A stretch of 15,666 nt of DNA, taken from contig JACIWY010000031.1 of the NCBI GenBank assembly GCA_014360745.1, forward strand, positions 1 to 15,666, read 5' to 3'. This DNA is from Chloroflexota bacterium (GTDB taxonomy: Bacteria > Chloroflexota > Anaerolineae > UBA1429). A program made the translations under genes and the position numbers. Below the pieces are notes generated by a model. It saw only the letters and a program-made list of their open reading frames with translations. It was not told the DNA's origin and did no database searches. How positions within the stretch are numbered: the first letter of the stretch is position 1; each line of letters starts with the position of its first letter. Shown in pieces: positions 6,862 to 14,863 of the stretch.

Positions 6862-8770
6862 AGCTCAGCAAAGCCTCCCATTCGGCGAGACGGTCGGCCA
6901 ATGCCTCGCGAAGCTCCTGGTATTCAATCCCCAACGCCTCGACCTGGGCCACATTTTGGACCGAGCTGGCCAGGTTGATCAACTCCGGAATGACCCCCAG
7001 CCGATTCTCCAGACGCTCGATCTCTTGTTCCAGCTCCTCAATACGCCGCTTCAGCCGCCGAGCCTCGCGTTGTTGTTCGCGATCCGGCCTGGACACGGAC
7101 GTGTCTTGGGCAGCCCGACCATCCTGGGCCTCGGCGAGCTCGCGCTGGCGCGCTTCGAGAAAGGCGGTATAGTTGCCCTCGTACTGCAGCATGCGCCCGT
7201 CGCGGAGGTGCCAGACGTGCGTGGCCAAGGCATCGATCAGATAGCGATCGTGAGAGATAAAGAGGATCGTGCCGTTAAAACCGCAGAGCACCTCCTGTAA
7301 GACCTCCTGCGAGCGAATGTCCAGGTGGGTCGTAGGCTCGTCGAGCAAGAGCAAGTTGGTGTCCTCAAGGGAAAGGATGGCCAGCGCCACCCTCGCCTGC
7401 TCCCCCCCGGAGAGATCGCCGATCGATTTGAACACCTCGTCGCCAGAAAAGAGAAAGCGGCCCAAAAACGAACGCGCCTCGCCGATGTCCAGGTCACCGA
7501 GGGCCATGATCTGCTCGAGCACAGTGCGCGATTTATCCAACCATTCCTGGGTTTGAGGCAGATAGCCGATGCGCACGCTGGCGCCGATGCGAATCTCGCC
7601 GCGCAGTGGCTCGATTTCTCCCAAGATGGTGCGCAGAAACGTGGTCTTGCCGGAACCGTTGGGGCCCAGCAAGGCGATACGCTGACCGCGCCGGATCAGG
7701 AACTCGCCGGTGTCGAACAGAGGATACTCCTGGGGCTCGCCGTCTTGGCCAGTGAGCGCCCCTGGGCGGGCTTTATAGCCGATGAGCGCCCCTTCGCTGA
7801 ACAGCACGCGATCGCCGGCGCGTATGTTGGTGGTCATGCGCAGCCGCATGGGCTTGTCGTCGCGCGGCGCTTCGAGGCGTTCTAGACGCTCCAAACGCTT
7901 CTCACGACCTTGGGCCTCGCGGGTGCGCTGGCCCGCTTTATAACGTCGGACAAAGTCCTCCGTTTTGGCGATCAGTTCTTGTTGGGCCTCGTATTCCCGC
8001 TCCAGGCGCAAGCGGCGTTCCTCGCGCTGTTGCACATAGCGGGAATAGTTGCCGCGATAGGTCTCCAACCGGCCAAAGTTGAGCTCCCAGACACGCGACA
8101 CCACCCGATCTAGAAAATAGCGGTCGTGCGAGACGACGAGCAACGTTTCTCGCCAATCTTGCAGATAAGCTTCCAGCCATTCCAAGGCGCCCAGATCGAG
8201 ATAGTTAGTGGGCTCGTCGAGGACGAGAAGATCCGGCTCTTGGAGGAGCAATTTGGCCAGAAGCGCGCGGGTCACCTGCCCTCCACTGAGGACGCCGATG
8301 GGCCAGCGGTACATCTCTTCCGAGAAGCCAAGGCCGCCGAGGACGCGGCGGATCTTGAGTTCATACTCATAGCCACCCTCCAGCTCAAAGCGCTGCTCGG
8401 CGATGGCATAGCGTTCCAAGAGATCCGTCGGATCCTCGGCGGCGGCGATGCGTTGGGCCAACTCCAAAAGCGCCTGCCCCTGGCGACGTAAGGGCTCAAA
8501 GACGTCGAGCATCTCATCATAGAGCGCCCGCTCGCTGGAAAACTCGGCCCGTTGGGGCAAATAGCCCATGCGCAGACCGCGCGCCCGAGTCACGCTGCCT
8601 TGAGACGGCTCCTCCAAACCAAGGAGAATGCGCAGCAACGTCGTCTTGCCGGCCCCGTTCGGGCCGACGAGAGCGATCTTGTCGCCACGGGCTATATCCA
8701 GGTCAAGGCCCTGGAAGACATCCTGGGCCCCATAGTATTTGCCGAGCTGACGCGCCGAGATGATAGACAT
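6848..8770 (-). CDS. ABC-F family ATPase (ribosome-associated translation factor)
   Basis: The protein is 640 residues from ATG 8770 with two ABC domains and no membrane segments, the mark of ABC-F proteins. These bind the ribosomal E site and help stalled or regulated translation. Domain 1 has Walker A G-P-N-G-A-G-K-T-T at ~36-44, signature L-S-G-G-Q at ~161 and Walker B L-L-V-L-D-E-P-T-N-Y-L-D at ~184. Domain 2 has G-P-N-G-S-G-K-T-T at ~369, L-S-G-G-E at ~452 and L-D-E-P-T-T-H-L-D at ~476; Thr replaces the usual Asn. The charged linker between them (~230-310) is the tRNA-interacting region. A C-terminal coiled coil (~565-640) resembles that of Uup-like members. ATG 8770 fits the family N-terminus (MSIISARQLGKYYG); a GTG at 8821 would add 17 residues inside the upstream gene. 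Whether it has a resistance role cannot be told. Confidence 0.94.
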   Translation of the reverse strand: MSIISARQLGKYYGAQDVFQGLDLDIARGDKIALVGPNGAGKTTLLRILLGLEEPSQGSVTRARGLRMGYLPQRAEFSSERALYDEMLDVFEPLRRQGQALLELAQRIAAAEDPTDLLERYAIAEQRFELEGGYEYELKIRRVLGGLGFSEEMYRWPIGVLSGGQVTRALLAKLLLQEPDLLVLDEPTNYLDLGALEWLEAYLQDWRETLLVVSHDRYFLDRVVSRVWELNFGRLETYRGNYSRYVQQREERRLRLEREYEAQQELIAKTEDFVRRYKAGQRTREAQGREKRLERLERLEAPRDDKPMRLRMTTNIRAGDRVLFSEGALIGYKARPGALTGQDGEPQEYPLFDTGEFLIRRGQRIALLGPNGSGKTTFLRTILGEIEPLRGEIRIGASVRIGYLPQTQEWLDKSRTVLEQIMALGDLDIGEARSFLGRFLFSGDEVFKSIGDLSGGEQARVALAILSLEDTNLLLLDEPTTHLDIRSQEVLQEVLCGFNGTILFISHDRYLIDALATHVWHLRDGRMLQYEGNYTAFLEARQRELAEAQDGRAAQDTSVSRPDREQQREARRLKRRIEELEQEIERLENRLGVIPELINLASSVQNVAQVEALGIEYQELREALADRLAEWEALLSCEAS

Positions 8771-8799
8771 GGCGTTAACCGCGACGCAGAGATAAGGAG

Positions 8800-9543
8800 C
8801 TACCTCTGCGCCTTCTTCCACTCCTCGTATTCGATCCGCGCTTCATCGTTCAAGGGATAATACTTGCGCAGATCCCCTCCCTGCGAAAGCCGCAAGCGGG
8901 TAAAATCCTCCCATTCGTGCTTGGCACTTGCCCTTTCGGCCAGCTCCGGCGCCAACTTGATGGGCACCACCACGGCGCCATCGTCGTCGGCGATAATAAT
9001 ATCGCCGGGCATCACCAAAACCCCTCCACAGGCGATAGGCACATTCACCGCATGAGGAAAGATGTTGGTCTGCACATGGAAATTGGGCGTCACACCCCTT
9101 AGCCACAAGCCGATATCGAGCTCTTTGGCATGAGGAAAATCGCGGATGCAGCCATCGATCACCACGCCCGCGCCGCCCTTGCCGGCAAAATAGGTCAACA
9201 TCATCTCGCCGAACACGCCGCTGTTCATATCACCACGCGCATCGACGACCACCACGTCGCCCGGCTGAGCATGATAGAGCACATGGCGATGCTTCTGCCG
9301 CTCCGGGCCAGCGTACTCGCCGGTCGCATGCAGATCTTCGCGCCGGGGCATGAATTGCAGCGTGAGCGCCGGGCCAACCACATGCTTGCCCGGCTTGAAC
9401 GACACGGGGCCGGTGATATGAGGGTTCCTGATCCCCAAGCGGGAAAGCTCGCCCGCCGCCGTAGCAGCACTGATGCCCTTTAATCTTTCGATGAGCTCCT
9501 TGGGAGGGCGTTGAATGTCTGGGCCTATGTCGATGTCGGTCAT
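8800..9543 (-). CDS. RraA-family protein (HMG/CHA aldolase-like fold)
   Basis: This 247-residue protein belongs to the RraA/4-hydroxy-4-methyl-2-oxoglutarate aldolase superfamily. Some members cleave 2-oxo acids or decarboxylate oxaloacetate; E. coli RraA inhibits RNase E. The family core is clear: H-A-Q-P-G-D-V-V-V-V-D-A at 91-102, the glycine-rich G-G-A-G-V-V-I-D-G-C-I-R134-D135 and the later P-G-D-I-I-I-A-D-D-D-G-A-V-V-V-P. R134 and D135 correspond to the metal/substrate site of the aldolases, but the acidic residue expected three positions after that Asp is His138. It is longer than E. coli RraA (161 residues), with extensions at both ends, as in the larger enzyme-like branch. ATG 9543 has GAGGAG five bases upstream. 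It is first in the minus-strand run, behind the promoter at 9639-9667. The substrate is unknown; RNase control is only a formal alternative. Confidence 0.85.
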   Translation of the reverse strand: MTDIDIGPDIQRPPKELIERLKGISAATAAGELSRLGIRNPHITGPVSFKPGKHVVGPALTLQFMPRREDLHATGEYAGPERQKHRHVLYHAQPGDVVVVDARGDMNSGVFGEMMLTYFAGKGGAGVVIDGCIRDFPHAKELDIGLWLRGVTPNFHVQTNIFPHAVNVPIACGGVLVMPGDIIIADDDGAVVVPIKLAPELAERASAKHEWEDFTRLRLSQGGDLRKYYPLNDEARIEYEEWKKAQR

Positions 9544-9638
9544 GAGTTCTCCTCTGCCTTTTTAGTGATTGAGCGAACGGCCACCTGTGTTTAGCTCCTG
9601 CCGGAAATCCATCCTCCTGCGGCATAACAATACCCCAT

Positions 9639-9667
9639 AGTATAGCGGAGCGTCGCAATCTCGCCAA
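9639..9667 (-). promoter_or_regulatory. Sigma70-type promoter for the six-gene minus-strand operon
   Basis: On the minus strand TTGGCG (9662-9667) and TATACT (9639-9644) are separated by exactly 17 bases. The -10 matches consensus at five of six positions and the -35 at four of six. Transcription would start near 9632, giving a leader of about 90 bases before the RraA-family start codon. This is a sequence match only. Confidence 0.55.
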
Positions 9668-9714
9668 TCTCGGCCACCCCACCTTCGCCAACGAGTCGGC
9701 TCTTGTCAGCGCCA

Positions 9715-9779
9715 TTTACGCATCGTTTACGCCGTTTTCATGCTCAACGCATCCCATGTTCATGCAGCTTTCACGCATC
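9715..9779. repeat. Short direct repeats upstream of the hydrolase gene
   Basis: ACGCATC occurs three times at 9718-9724, 9747-9753 and 9773-9779 (spacings 29 and 26 bases). It is interleaved with TTTACG at 9715-9720 and 9726-9731 and TTCATGC at 9737-9743 and 9759-9765. The cluster sits between the minus-strand promoter and the hydrolase start, a place where operators would be expected. No known binding-site consensus is recognised. Confidence 0.4.
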
Positions 9780-9844
9780 GGCCCCTGCAAAGAGGTTACA
9801 TTGGGAGGCGGAGCACGTACACACACAGGGAGAGCCAGGGCAAT

Positions 9845-11407
9845 ATGCAACACACATACAAGGGCAAGGCGATATGGCAAGGGCTTCTGTTGTTGGTATT
9901 GCTTTGGCCACTGACCTTGAGCGCCCGAAGCGTATCCGCCGAGCCCTCGGCACCAGATAGGCTTTGGCAACAGGGGATTGCTTATGTGCCTTGGGCCGGC
10001 ATTCGCTATGACGATCCAAACGCCGATCTCATGCTGGAGCGTCTGGTGATCGTCGGCGCGGATTGGATCAGCGTGAGCGTGCCCCTCTTGCAGGATAACT
10101 ATGCGTCCACCAAGGTCTATATAACCGCCGATACCCCCTCAGAGGACGAATTGACCCACGTGATCACGGCAGCACACCGGCGTGGCCTGCAGGTTATGCT
10201 CAAGATCCATCTCTATTTGGCAAACGATCCCGATCGCTGGCATGGCCAGGTCGGCGAAGCCTTTGAACGGGATAGAGACTGGAACAGATGGTTCACATCC
10301 TACGGCAGTTGGGTAATGAGGTACGCCGAGCTGGCCGAAAGGCTCGGCGTAGATCAATTCTGCGTCGGCACCGAGTTGGGAGGCACCGCGCAGCAAAAAC
10401 GCTATTGGAGTCGGTTAATCAAGGGGGTCCGCCAGCGTTACCACGGCCCCATCACGTATGCGGCGAACCACGGCGAAGAGGTCATGGTCAACTGGTGGGA
10501 TCAGGTAGATTACATCGGGGTAGACGGTTACTATCCGCTGACCGACCGCTATGAGGCCACGGCGGACGAGATCAAAGCCGGCTGGGCGCCCCATATCGAG
10601 ACCTTGACCCAACTCTTTGCCCGATGGGGCAAACCGATCCTCTTGACCGAGATCGGGTATGCCAGCGAGGATGGATGCACCACCCATCCCTGGGTATGGA
10701 CGGGCAGTGGCACCGCTATCGATTTGGATGAACAAGCTGCGGCCTATCAAGCCATGTTCGAGTCGCTGAGCCAGCAACCGTGGTTTGCCGGCCTCTTTGT
10801 CTGGGCTGTAACGACCGACCCCAGCCAAGGCGGCGAGAAATGTGATGGGTTTACGCCAATGGGCAAGCCCGCGGAGAGCATTCTGGCCGAATGGTACGGT
10901 GGCACAGTATCCACAACGGATACCCGCTTGCCTACCGTTGACCACACGCGAGCGCTGGATATCTATACGGACGGCTTGGGCGAGGATTGGCATAACGTCT
11001 CGTGGGCTGCCGCCGTCGATTTTTACTCCACCGAAACCCCCTATAGCGGCAGCTATACCATCGTGGCTCGCATGGAGAGTTGGGGCGCCATCAGCCTTTT
11101 GCATGAACCCCTTGATACCACCGGTTATGCCTATGTGGAATTTTATATCCGGCCCGCGATGGACGATGCCCCCTTCTGGGTCTATTTCTATGACGATCGG
11201 GATACGGAATTGAGGCGCCAGCTCATTCAGCCCGGGAGCTATTACATAGAGGGGGGCCACCTTGTCGCGAGCGCATGGCAACGGGTGCTGGTGCCCCTGG
11301 AGCATCTTGACGCAGCAAACCGTCGGGTCATCAGTTTCACAATCCAGGAAGCGAGCGGATCCAGCGCGACGATCGCGGTGGATGATATCCGGCTTGTAGC
11401 GGCCTAA
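9845..11407 (+). CDS. Secreted GH113-like glycoside hydrolase with C-terminal carbohydrate-binding-like domain
   Basis: The protein is 520 residues from ATG 9845. The start is chosen because a signal peptide begins there: K6/K8, a hydrophobic core at 11-25, and V-S-A32 before E33 as cleavage site. AGGG lies four bases upstream; an earlier ATG at 9740 would bury the signal. Residues ~37-370 look like a (beta/alpha)8 barrel of clan GH-A. V-M-L-K-I-H, F-C-V-G-T-E177-L, W-D-Q-V-D-Y-I-G-V-D-G-Y-Y-P-L and P-I-L-L-T-E269-I-G-Y-A-S fit GH113 beta-mannanases, with E177 as likely acid/base and E269 as nucleophile. Residues ~395-520 (D-I-Y-T-D-G-L ... V-D-D-I-R-L) form a jelly-roll domain of carbohydrate-binding type. 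Its stop codon overlaps the stop of the convergent synthase operon, suggesting it may trim or release that operon's glycan. The exact linkage cut is unknown; a family close to but outside GH113 is possible. Confidence 0.68.
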   Translation: MQHTYKGKAIWQGLLLLVLLWPLTLSARSVSAEPSAPDRLWQQGIAYVPWAGIRYDDPNADLMLERLVIVGADWISVSVPLLQDNYASTKVYITADTPSEDELTHVITAAHRRGLQVMLKIHLYLANDPDRWHGQVGEAFERDRDWNRWFTSYGSWVMRYAELAERLGVDQFCVGTELGGTAQQKRYWSRLIKGVRQRYHGPITYAANHGEEVMVNWWDQVDYIGVDGYYPLTDRYEATADEIKAGWAPHIETLTQLFARWGKPILLTEIGYASEDGCTTHPWVWTGSGTAIDLDEQAAAYQAMFESLSQQPWFAGLFVWAVTTDPSQGGEKCDGFTPMGKPAESILAEWYGGTVSTTDTRLPTVDHTRALDIYTDGLGEDWHNVSWAAAVDFYSTETPYSGSYTIVARMESWGAISLLHEPLDTTGYAYVEFYIRPAMDDAPFWVYFYDDRDTELRRQLIQPGSYYIEGGHLVASAWQRVLVPLEHLDAANRRVISFTIQEASGSSATIAVDDIRLVAA

Positions 11408-12960
11408 TCCCCCTGCCCGTTCGCTCCAGGATTGCTCAACACCCGATATAGCCGCCACCCTTCCACCCGATAAACGAGACGTGCCCAGCCAACATCCTCG
11501 ACATGTTGTAAATCGGGATAGGTTTTTACTATCTGGTTCACTCTACCAGCATCCTCCGCTTCCGGGACGAGCACATAGCCGACCCGGCCATAGGGAGCGT
11601 ACAACGCCCTGTGAAAGTCGCTGTCGGCGGGGAGCACAAACAGCGCCGGCTTGCCAGTGAAAAAGATCACATCAGAGCCCGCCGCCGTATCGGCCAATAT
11701 ATCCCGTCGGGAGATGTGTTCGATGATATAGGCAGCCATCTGTCTCTCCGCCGGGTAGGGCGGGGGAAGCTCGTGACCAAGCATACGCTGGATAAAATAG
11801 TGTTCCCCAATCGTCGAGGTTTGCTCATTCATCATCAGGGCCGTCGCCGGCGCCGAGAGCAGGAGAATAACCGCCACCACCAATTCCAGGAATACAGAAG
11901 AGCGGATATGGGCCAGGAACATCGCACCGAGGATAAAAGAGATCGGTATAGTCAGAATATAATAGCGAATGTATACAAGAGGAAAACCCCACAAATAATT
12001 AACTAACGCATTAAAGATAAAGATGATCGGCAATAATAGGTAGATCAGTAGATGCCGATTACGATGGCAGATGACCCGCACGATGACCAGGGCCGATGTC
12101 AAGTAAAACGCGGGAAAGAAACGAGCGATGCGCTCGCATGCCGTGCTGAGGGCTAATTTCACGTCGAATCGCACAGCCACCAACCAGGGCTTGTCGCGCA
12201 TCTCCATCAGGGCAAACTGGTTCGTGCTATAGGGGCCAACGGCAAAATAGAAAGGGTGCCCCATGATGAACCAATTGGCTCCAACCCAAATGATGACCGC
12301 ATAGGCCACCAGTATGCCGTATAGCAACCATGCGGCCCAGATATGAGCCAGCCCTTCGCCCCGTCGCCCAAGTTGGTAAGCGATGAATAGCAGGAAAACG
12401 CCGGCCAAGAACACCGCTTCATAACGGGTGAGAAAGGCCAGCCCCCCCATGAGCCCCATCATGGCCAGGTGTTCCCAGCTATCCTTCTCGGCCCAGCGGA
12501 TATAGTAGTAGAACTGCATCACCAAGAGAGCAACCGAGATCATCTCGCTTTTGCCATTCGCGCTGTACAAAAAGATCATGGGGTTCAGGGCAAAGATACC
12601 CACCAGGAGATAGCGTAATGCCCGTCTTAACCCCAGCCGGCGGAGAAGGCCATGCAGATAGGCCGCGCATGTAGCTCCGGCGAAAGCGGTGACTACGTTT
12701 CCGGCCAACCCTCGATAGCGAAGGGGTGTCACGAGCACCAGAGGAAGCTGTAACAACACCGGCAATGGCGGCCAGAGAAAACCGATATTGGCCAGTTTGG
12801 GCTCGGTGCCGAAAAAGATCATCAGAGCATGGACCGTGCGGGCCATCGCATCGCGTTGATAAAGCTGAAAACGAAAGACGAGCACCAGCCCCATGAGCAG
12901 ATAGAGGATCAGCGTTGCCCCAAAGATAACCCGGCCTTCTTGGCGTTTAGGATTTATCAT
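11404..12960 (-). CDS. Polytopic GT-C-type membrane glycosyltransferase (GT39-like)
   Basis: This 518-residue protein has roughly ten to twelve membrane helices across residues ~11-370 and a soluble tail of ~130 residues. The first outside loop contains R36-D-A-M-A-R, where GT-C enzymes keep their catalytic Asp. A second conserved-type loop, S-A-N-G-K-S-E-M at 133-140, occupies the place of the second acidic motif. This fits a transferase using a polyprenyl-phosphate sugar. Its sequence is far from the GT39-like gene at the left edge and lacks the tandem C-terminal repeats. ATG 12960 has GAGGGG seven bases upstream and overlaps the end of the GT2 synthase gene by 14 bases, so it is cotranslated with it and may decorate or anchor that polymer; this is inference. 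Parts of the gene (around 11941-12060) are only about one-third G+C, unlike the surroundings. It ends in a stop overlapping that of the convergent hydrolase. Confidence 0.75.
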   Translation of the reverse strand: MINPKRQEGRVIFGATLILYLLMGLVLVFRFQLYQRDAMARTVHALMIFFGTEPKLANIGFLWPPLPVLLQLPLVLVTPLRYRGLAGNVVTAFAGATCAAYLHGLLRRLGLRRALRYLLVGIFALNPMIFLYSANGKSEMISVALLVMQFYYYIRWAEKDSWEHLAMMGLMGGLAFLTRYEAVFLAGVFLLFIAYQLGRRGEGLAHIWAAWLLYGILVAYAVIIWVGANWFIMGHPFYFAVGPYSTNQFALMEMRDKPWLVAVRFDVKLALSTACERIARFFPAFYLTSALVIVRVICHRNRHLLIYLLLPIIFIFNALVNYLWGFPLVYIRYYILTIPISFILGAMFLAHIRSSVFLELVVAVILLLSAPATALMMNEQTSTIGEHYFIQRMLGHELPPPYPAERQMAAYIIEHISRRDILADTAAGSDVIFFTGKPALFVLPADSDFHRALYAPYGRVGYVLVPEAEDAGRVNQIVKTYPDLQHVEDVGWARLVYRVEGWRLYRVLSNPGANGQGD

Positions 12961-14863
12961 CCATCAACCCCTCGCCGTCCAGAATCGGCTGCCTATCCGC
13001 CATACCGTGCACCGTTTTTTCCCAGTAGAACGGCCGCGTAATGAGTTGTAGGAATCCCTTCCAAGCAGCGAAACTCATAAATAACCAGTAAAAAGGACAG
13101 ATTAATATATAATTCAACAAGTCGTAATATCTTCGCGCATAGGTAGTGGCCAGATTAACATATAAAAAGCAGAAATTACCTACAATCATGGAAATAAGCG
13201 ACAGATAATACAACATTCCCGGGAAAGAGAGATTGATAATATCCCAACGACTCACTAACCAAACAAAAGTGATGAACCAATACCAGGGATTCACCAGCAA
13301 CACGAAAAAAGACCCGCCTACCGTCGCTTGAAAGGCCAGGAACGAACGCGGACCGAGCTCCCTCCAGAGACGAACGAGGTTGCGCATATGCACGAGCCAG
13401 GTCTGGATGTACCCCTTGACCCATCGCGACCGCTGGCGAATCCAGTTATGCAGTTGGCTGGTCGCCTCTTCGTAGGTCGTCGAGTTGAACATCTCGGTGC
13501 GATAGCCCATCTTGTGCAAGCGCATACCGAGATCGACATCCTCGGTGACGTTGAACGGATCCCAGGCTCCCAGCTCGCGCAGTTTTTCGGTGATAAAGTG
13601 GTTCGAGGTCCCCCCCAAAGGGATCGGCGACCGAGCAGCCATCAGGCCGGGCAAATAGATGTCGAACCATTGGGAATATTCGGCGCTGAACCAGCGAGTG
13701 AGCAGATTCTGACGAGGGTTGTAAAAGTTGAGCGCGGCCTGAAGGCAGACCACATCGTCCGGCGCGACTCGAAAGGCGGCCACCGCCTTACGCAACTGCC
13801 CCGGTTCGGGGACATCCTCGGCATCATAGATCACACAATATTCGCCCGTGGCCTGGATCAAGCCATAGTTACAAGCTTTGGGCTTGGTCCTCGGCTCGCC
13901 ATCTGGCACCACGATAAACTTGAAATAGCCTGGCGGGTGAAGCCGCTTGGCCGCTTCCAAAGTCTCGGGATCCGATTCCTCAAAGAGCAATTTGACGTCG
14001 AGCTTGGCACGGGGATAATCGAGCCGAGATACAGCCTTGAGCAAAGTGGGCAACACGGCGGCCTCGCGGAAGAGGGGCACAAGGATCGTATAGGTGGGCA
14101 GCTCGCTATCGGGGATATCGGCGCCCTCAGGGGCCGAACACACGTCGTCCTGCGAGACAGCCTGCAACTTGATGCCCTGCCAGAGCACGAGCGCTTTGTA
14201 CAGGATGATGGCCAGATAAACGCCCGTTACGGCGACATTGATGATGACCAGCCAGCGCATCGGAGCCATCAGGAATCCACCGACGACGGTGGCCAAGATC
14301 AAATAAATGGCCAGGATCTGACGATCTGTCGGGGTCCCAAAAGCTGAATCCGTCGGATGACGATAGTAAAGCCCGCTAATGCTTTCCTTCAGGCGTTCCT
14401 CTCGATAGACCTGTTCCAGGACCCACTCTAGATCGTATTCGCTGATCACGGCCGGGCGGACGGGTTTGCCCAAAAGCCGCTCCATGGTCCGACGGGCAGC
14501 GTTATCCAGAGGATCGGTAAAGCCCACGACGGCGTGATCCTCAGCCATCATCAACGGCACCGCTCCCAACTCGAGCAGCGTCTCGGCGTCGAGTTGCCTG
14601 ACCAAATCGTCAGGGGGCGGGTCAAGGAGCATATTGCGGAACGGGAGCCCTAATTGTTCGGCCAGTGCTTGGGCCAGCGCCAGGCGGTTAATGAACCCCA
14701 GGCTGACCAGTATCTGCCCTAGGCGAACCTTCTCACGGGCTTGAACCTTCAGGGCTCGTTCCAGCTGTTCCTCCGTGATCAGCCCCCGCTGGAGAAGGAG
14801 CTCGCCAAGCCGCTTTCCCGTGGTACGAGGGGAAGCGGCGTGCGGATCATTGATCAGATCCAT
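12947..14863 (-). CDS. GT2 polysaccharide synthase with N-terminal MshEN (c-di-GMP) domain
   Basis: The protein is 638 residues. Residues 18-41 and 47-70 are two 24-residue R-L-G ... Q motifs with a five-residue spacer, the known c-di-GMP-binding signature of MshEN (GspE/PilB N-terminal) domains, which extends to ~160. Two membrane helices follow (~183-203, 205-227). The cytoplasmic GT2 domain (~255-495) carries P-R-T-K-P-K-A-C-N, D347-A-E-D350, G-G-T-S-N-H-F (417-423), T440-E-D442 and Q477-R-S-R-W481, the BcsA-type processive synthase motifs. Four or so helices follow to ~605. There is no C-terminal PilZ domain. It should build and export a beta-linked glycan at the membrane when c-di-GMP is high; the sugar is unknown. 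E. coli NfrB also joins GT2 and MshEN, but with MshEN at the C-terminus. ATG 14863 has GGGGG five bases upstream and overlaps the BcsB-like gene by 17 bases. The C-terminal helix codons are unusually AT-rich. Confidence 0.93.
   Translation of the reverse strand: MDLINDPHAASPRTTGKRLGELLLQRGLITEEQLERALKVQAREKVRLGQILVSLGFINRLALAQALAEQLGLPFRNMLLDPPPDDLVRQLDAETLLELGAVPLMMAEDHAVVGFTDPLDNAARRTMERLLGKPVRPAVISEYDLEWVLEQVYREERLKESISGLYYRHPTDSAFGTPTDRQILAIYLILATVVGGFLMAPMRWLVIINVAVTGVYLAIILYKALVLWQGIKLQAVSQDDVCSAPEGADIPDSELPTYTILVPLFREAAVLPTLLKAVSRLDYPRAKLDVKLLFEESDPETLEAAKRLHPPGYFKFIVVPDGEPRTKPKACNYGLIQATGEYCVIYDAEDVPEPGQLRKAVAAFRVAPDDVVCLQAALNFYNPRQNLLTRWFSAEYSQWFDIYLPGLMAARSPIPLGGTSNHFITEKLRELGAWDPFNVTEDVDLGMRLHKMGYRTEMFNSTTYEEATSQLHNWIRQRSRWVKGYIQTWLVHMRNLVRLWRELGPRSFLAFQATVGGSFFVLLVNPWYWFITFVWLVSRWDIINLSFPGMLYYLSLISMIVGNFCFLYVNLATTYARRYYDLLNYILICPFYWLFMSFAAWKGFLQLITRPFYWEKTVHGMADRQPILDGEGLMDDKS

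Larger units (their letters stand above)
9544..9844. other. Divergent intergenic region (301 bases)
   Basis: This region separates the minus-strand rraA-like gene from the plus-strand hydrolase gene and should hold both promoters. I see a strong minus-strand promoter at 9639-9667 and its ~90-base leader. A cluster of short direct repeats occupies 9715-9779. For the plus strand there is only a weak candidate: TTGTCA at 9703-9708 followed after 17 bases by TTTACG. No convincing small gene, RNA gene or riboswitch was seen. Confidence 0.7.

Noticed and set aside
9547..9610. A 16-codon leader peptide in the 5' leader of the minus-strand operon (ATG after AGGAGG)
   Set aside because: AGGAGG touches the ATG with no spacer, the peptide has no runs of regulatory codons, and no alternative hairpins were found to suggest attenuation.
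10415..11458. A 347-codon open frame on the minus strand opposite the GH113-like gene
   Set aside because: The translation has no family features, while the plus-strand frame has a signal peptide and catalytic motifs.
13328..14347. A 339-codon open frame on the plus strand opposite the GT2 synthase
   Set aside because: It lies entirely antisense to a gene with clear motifs, has no recognisable domain or hydrophobic pattern, and is explained by codon bias leaving few stops on the opposite strand.
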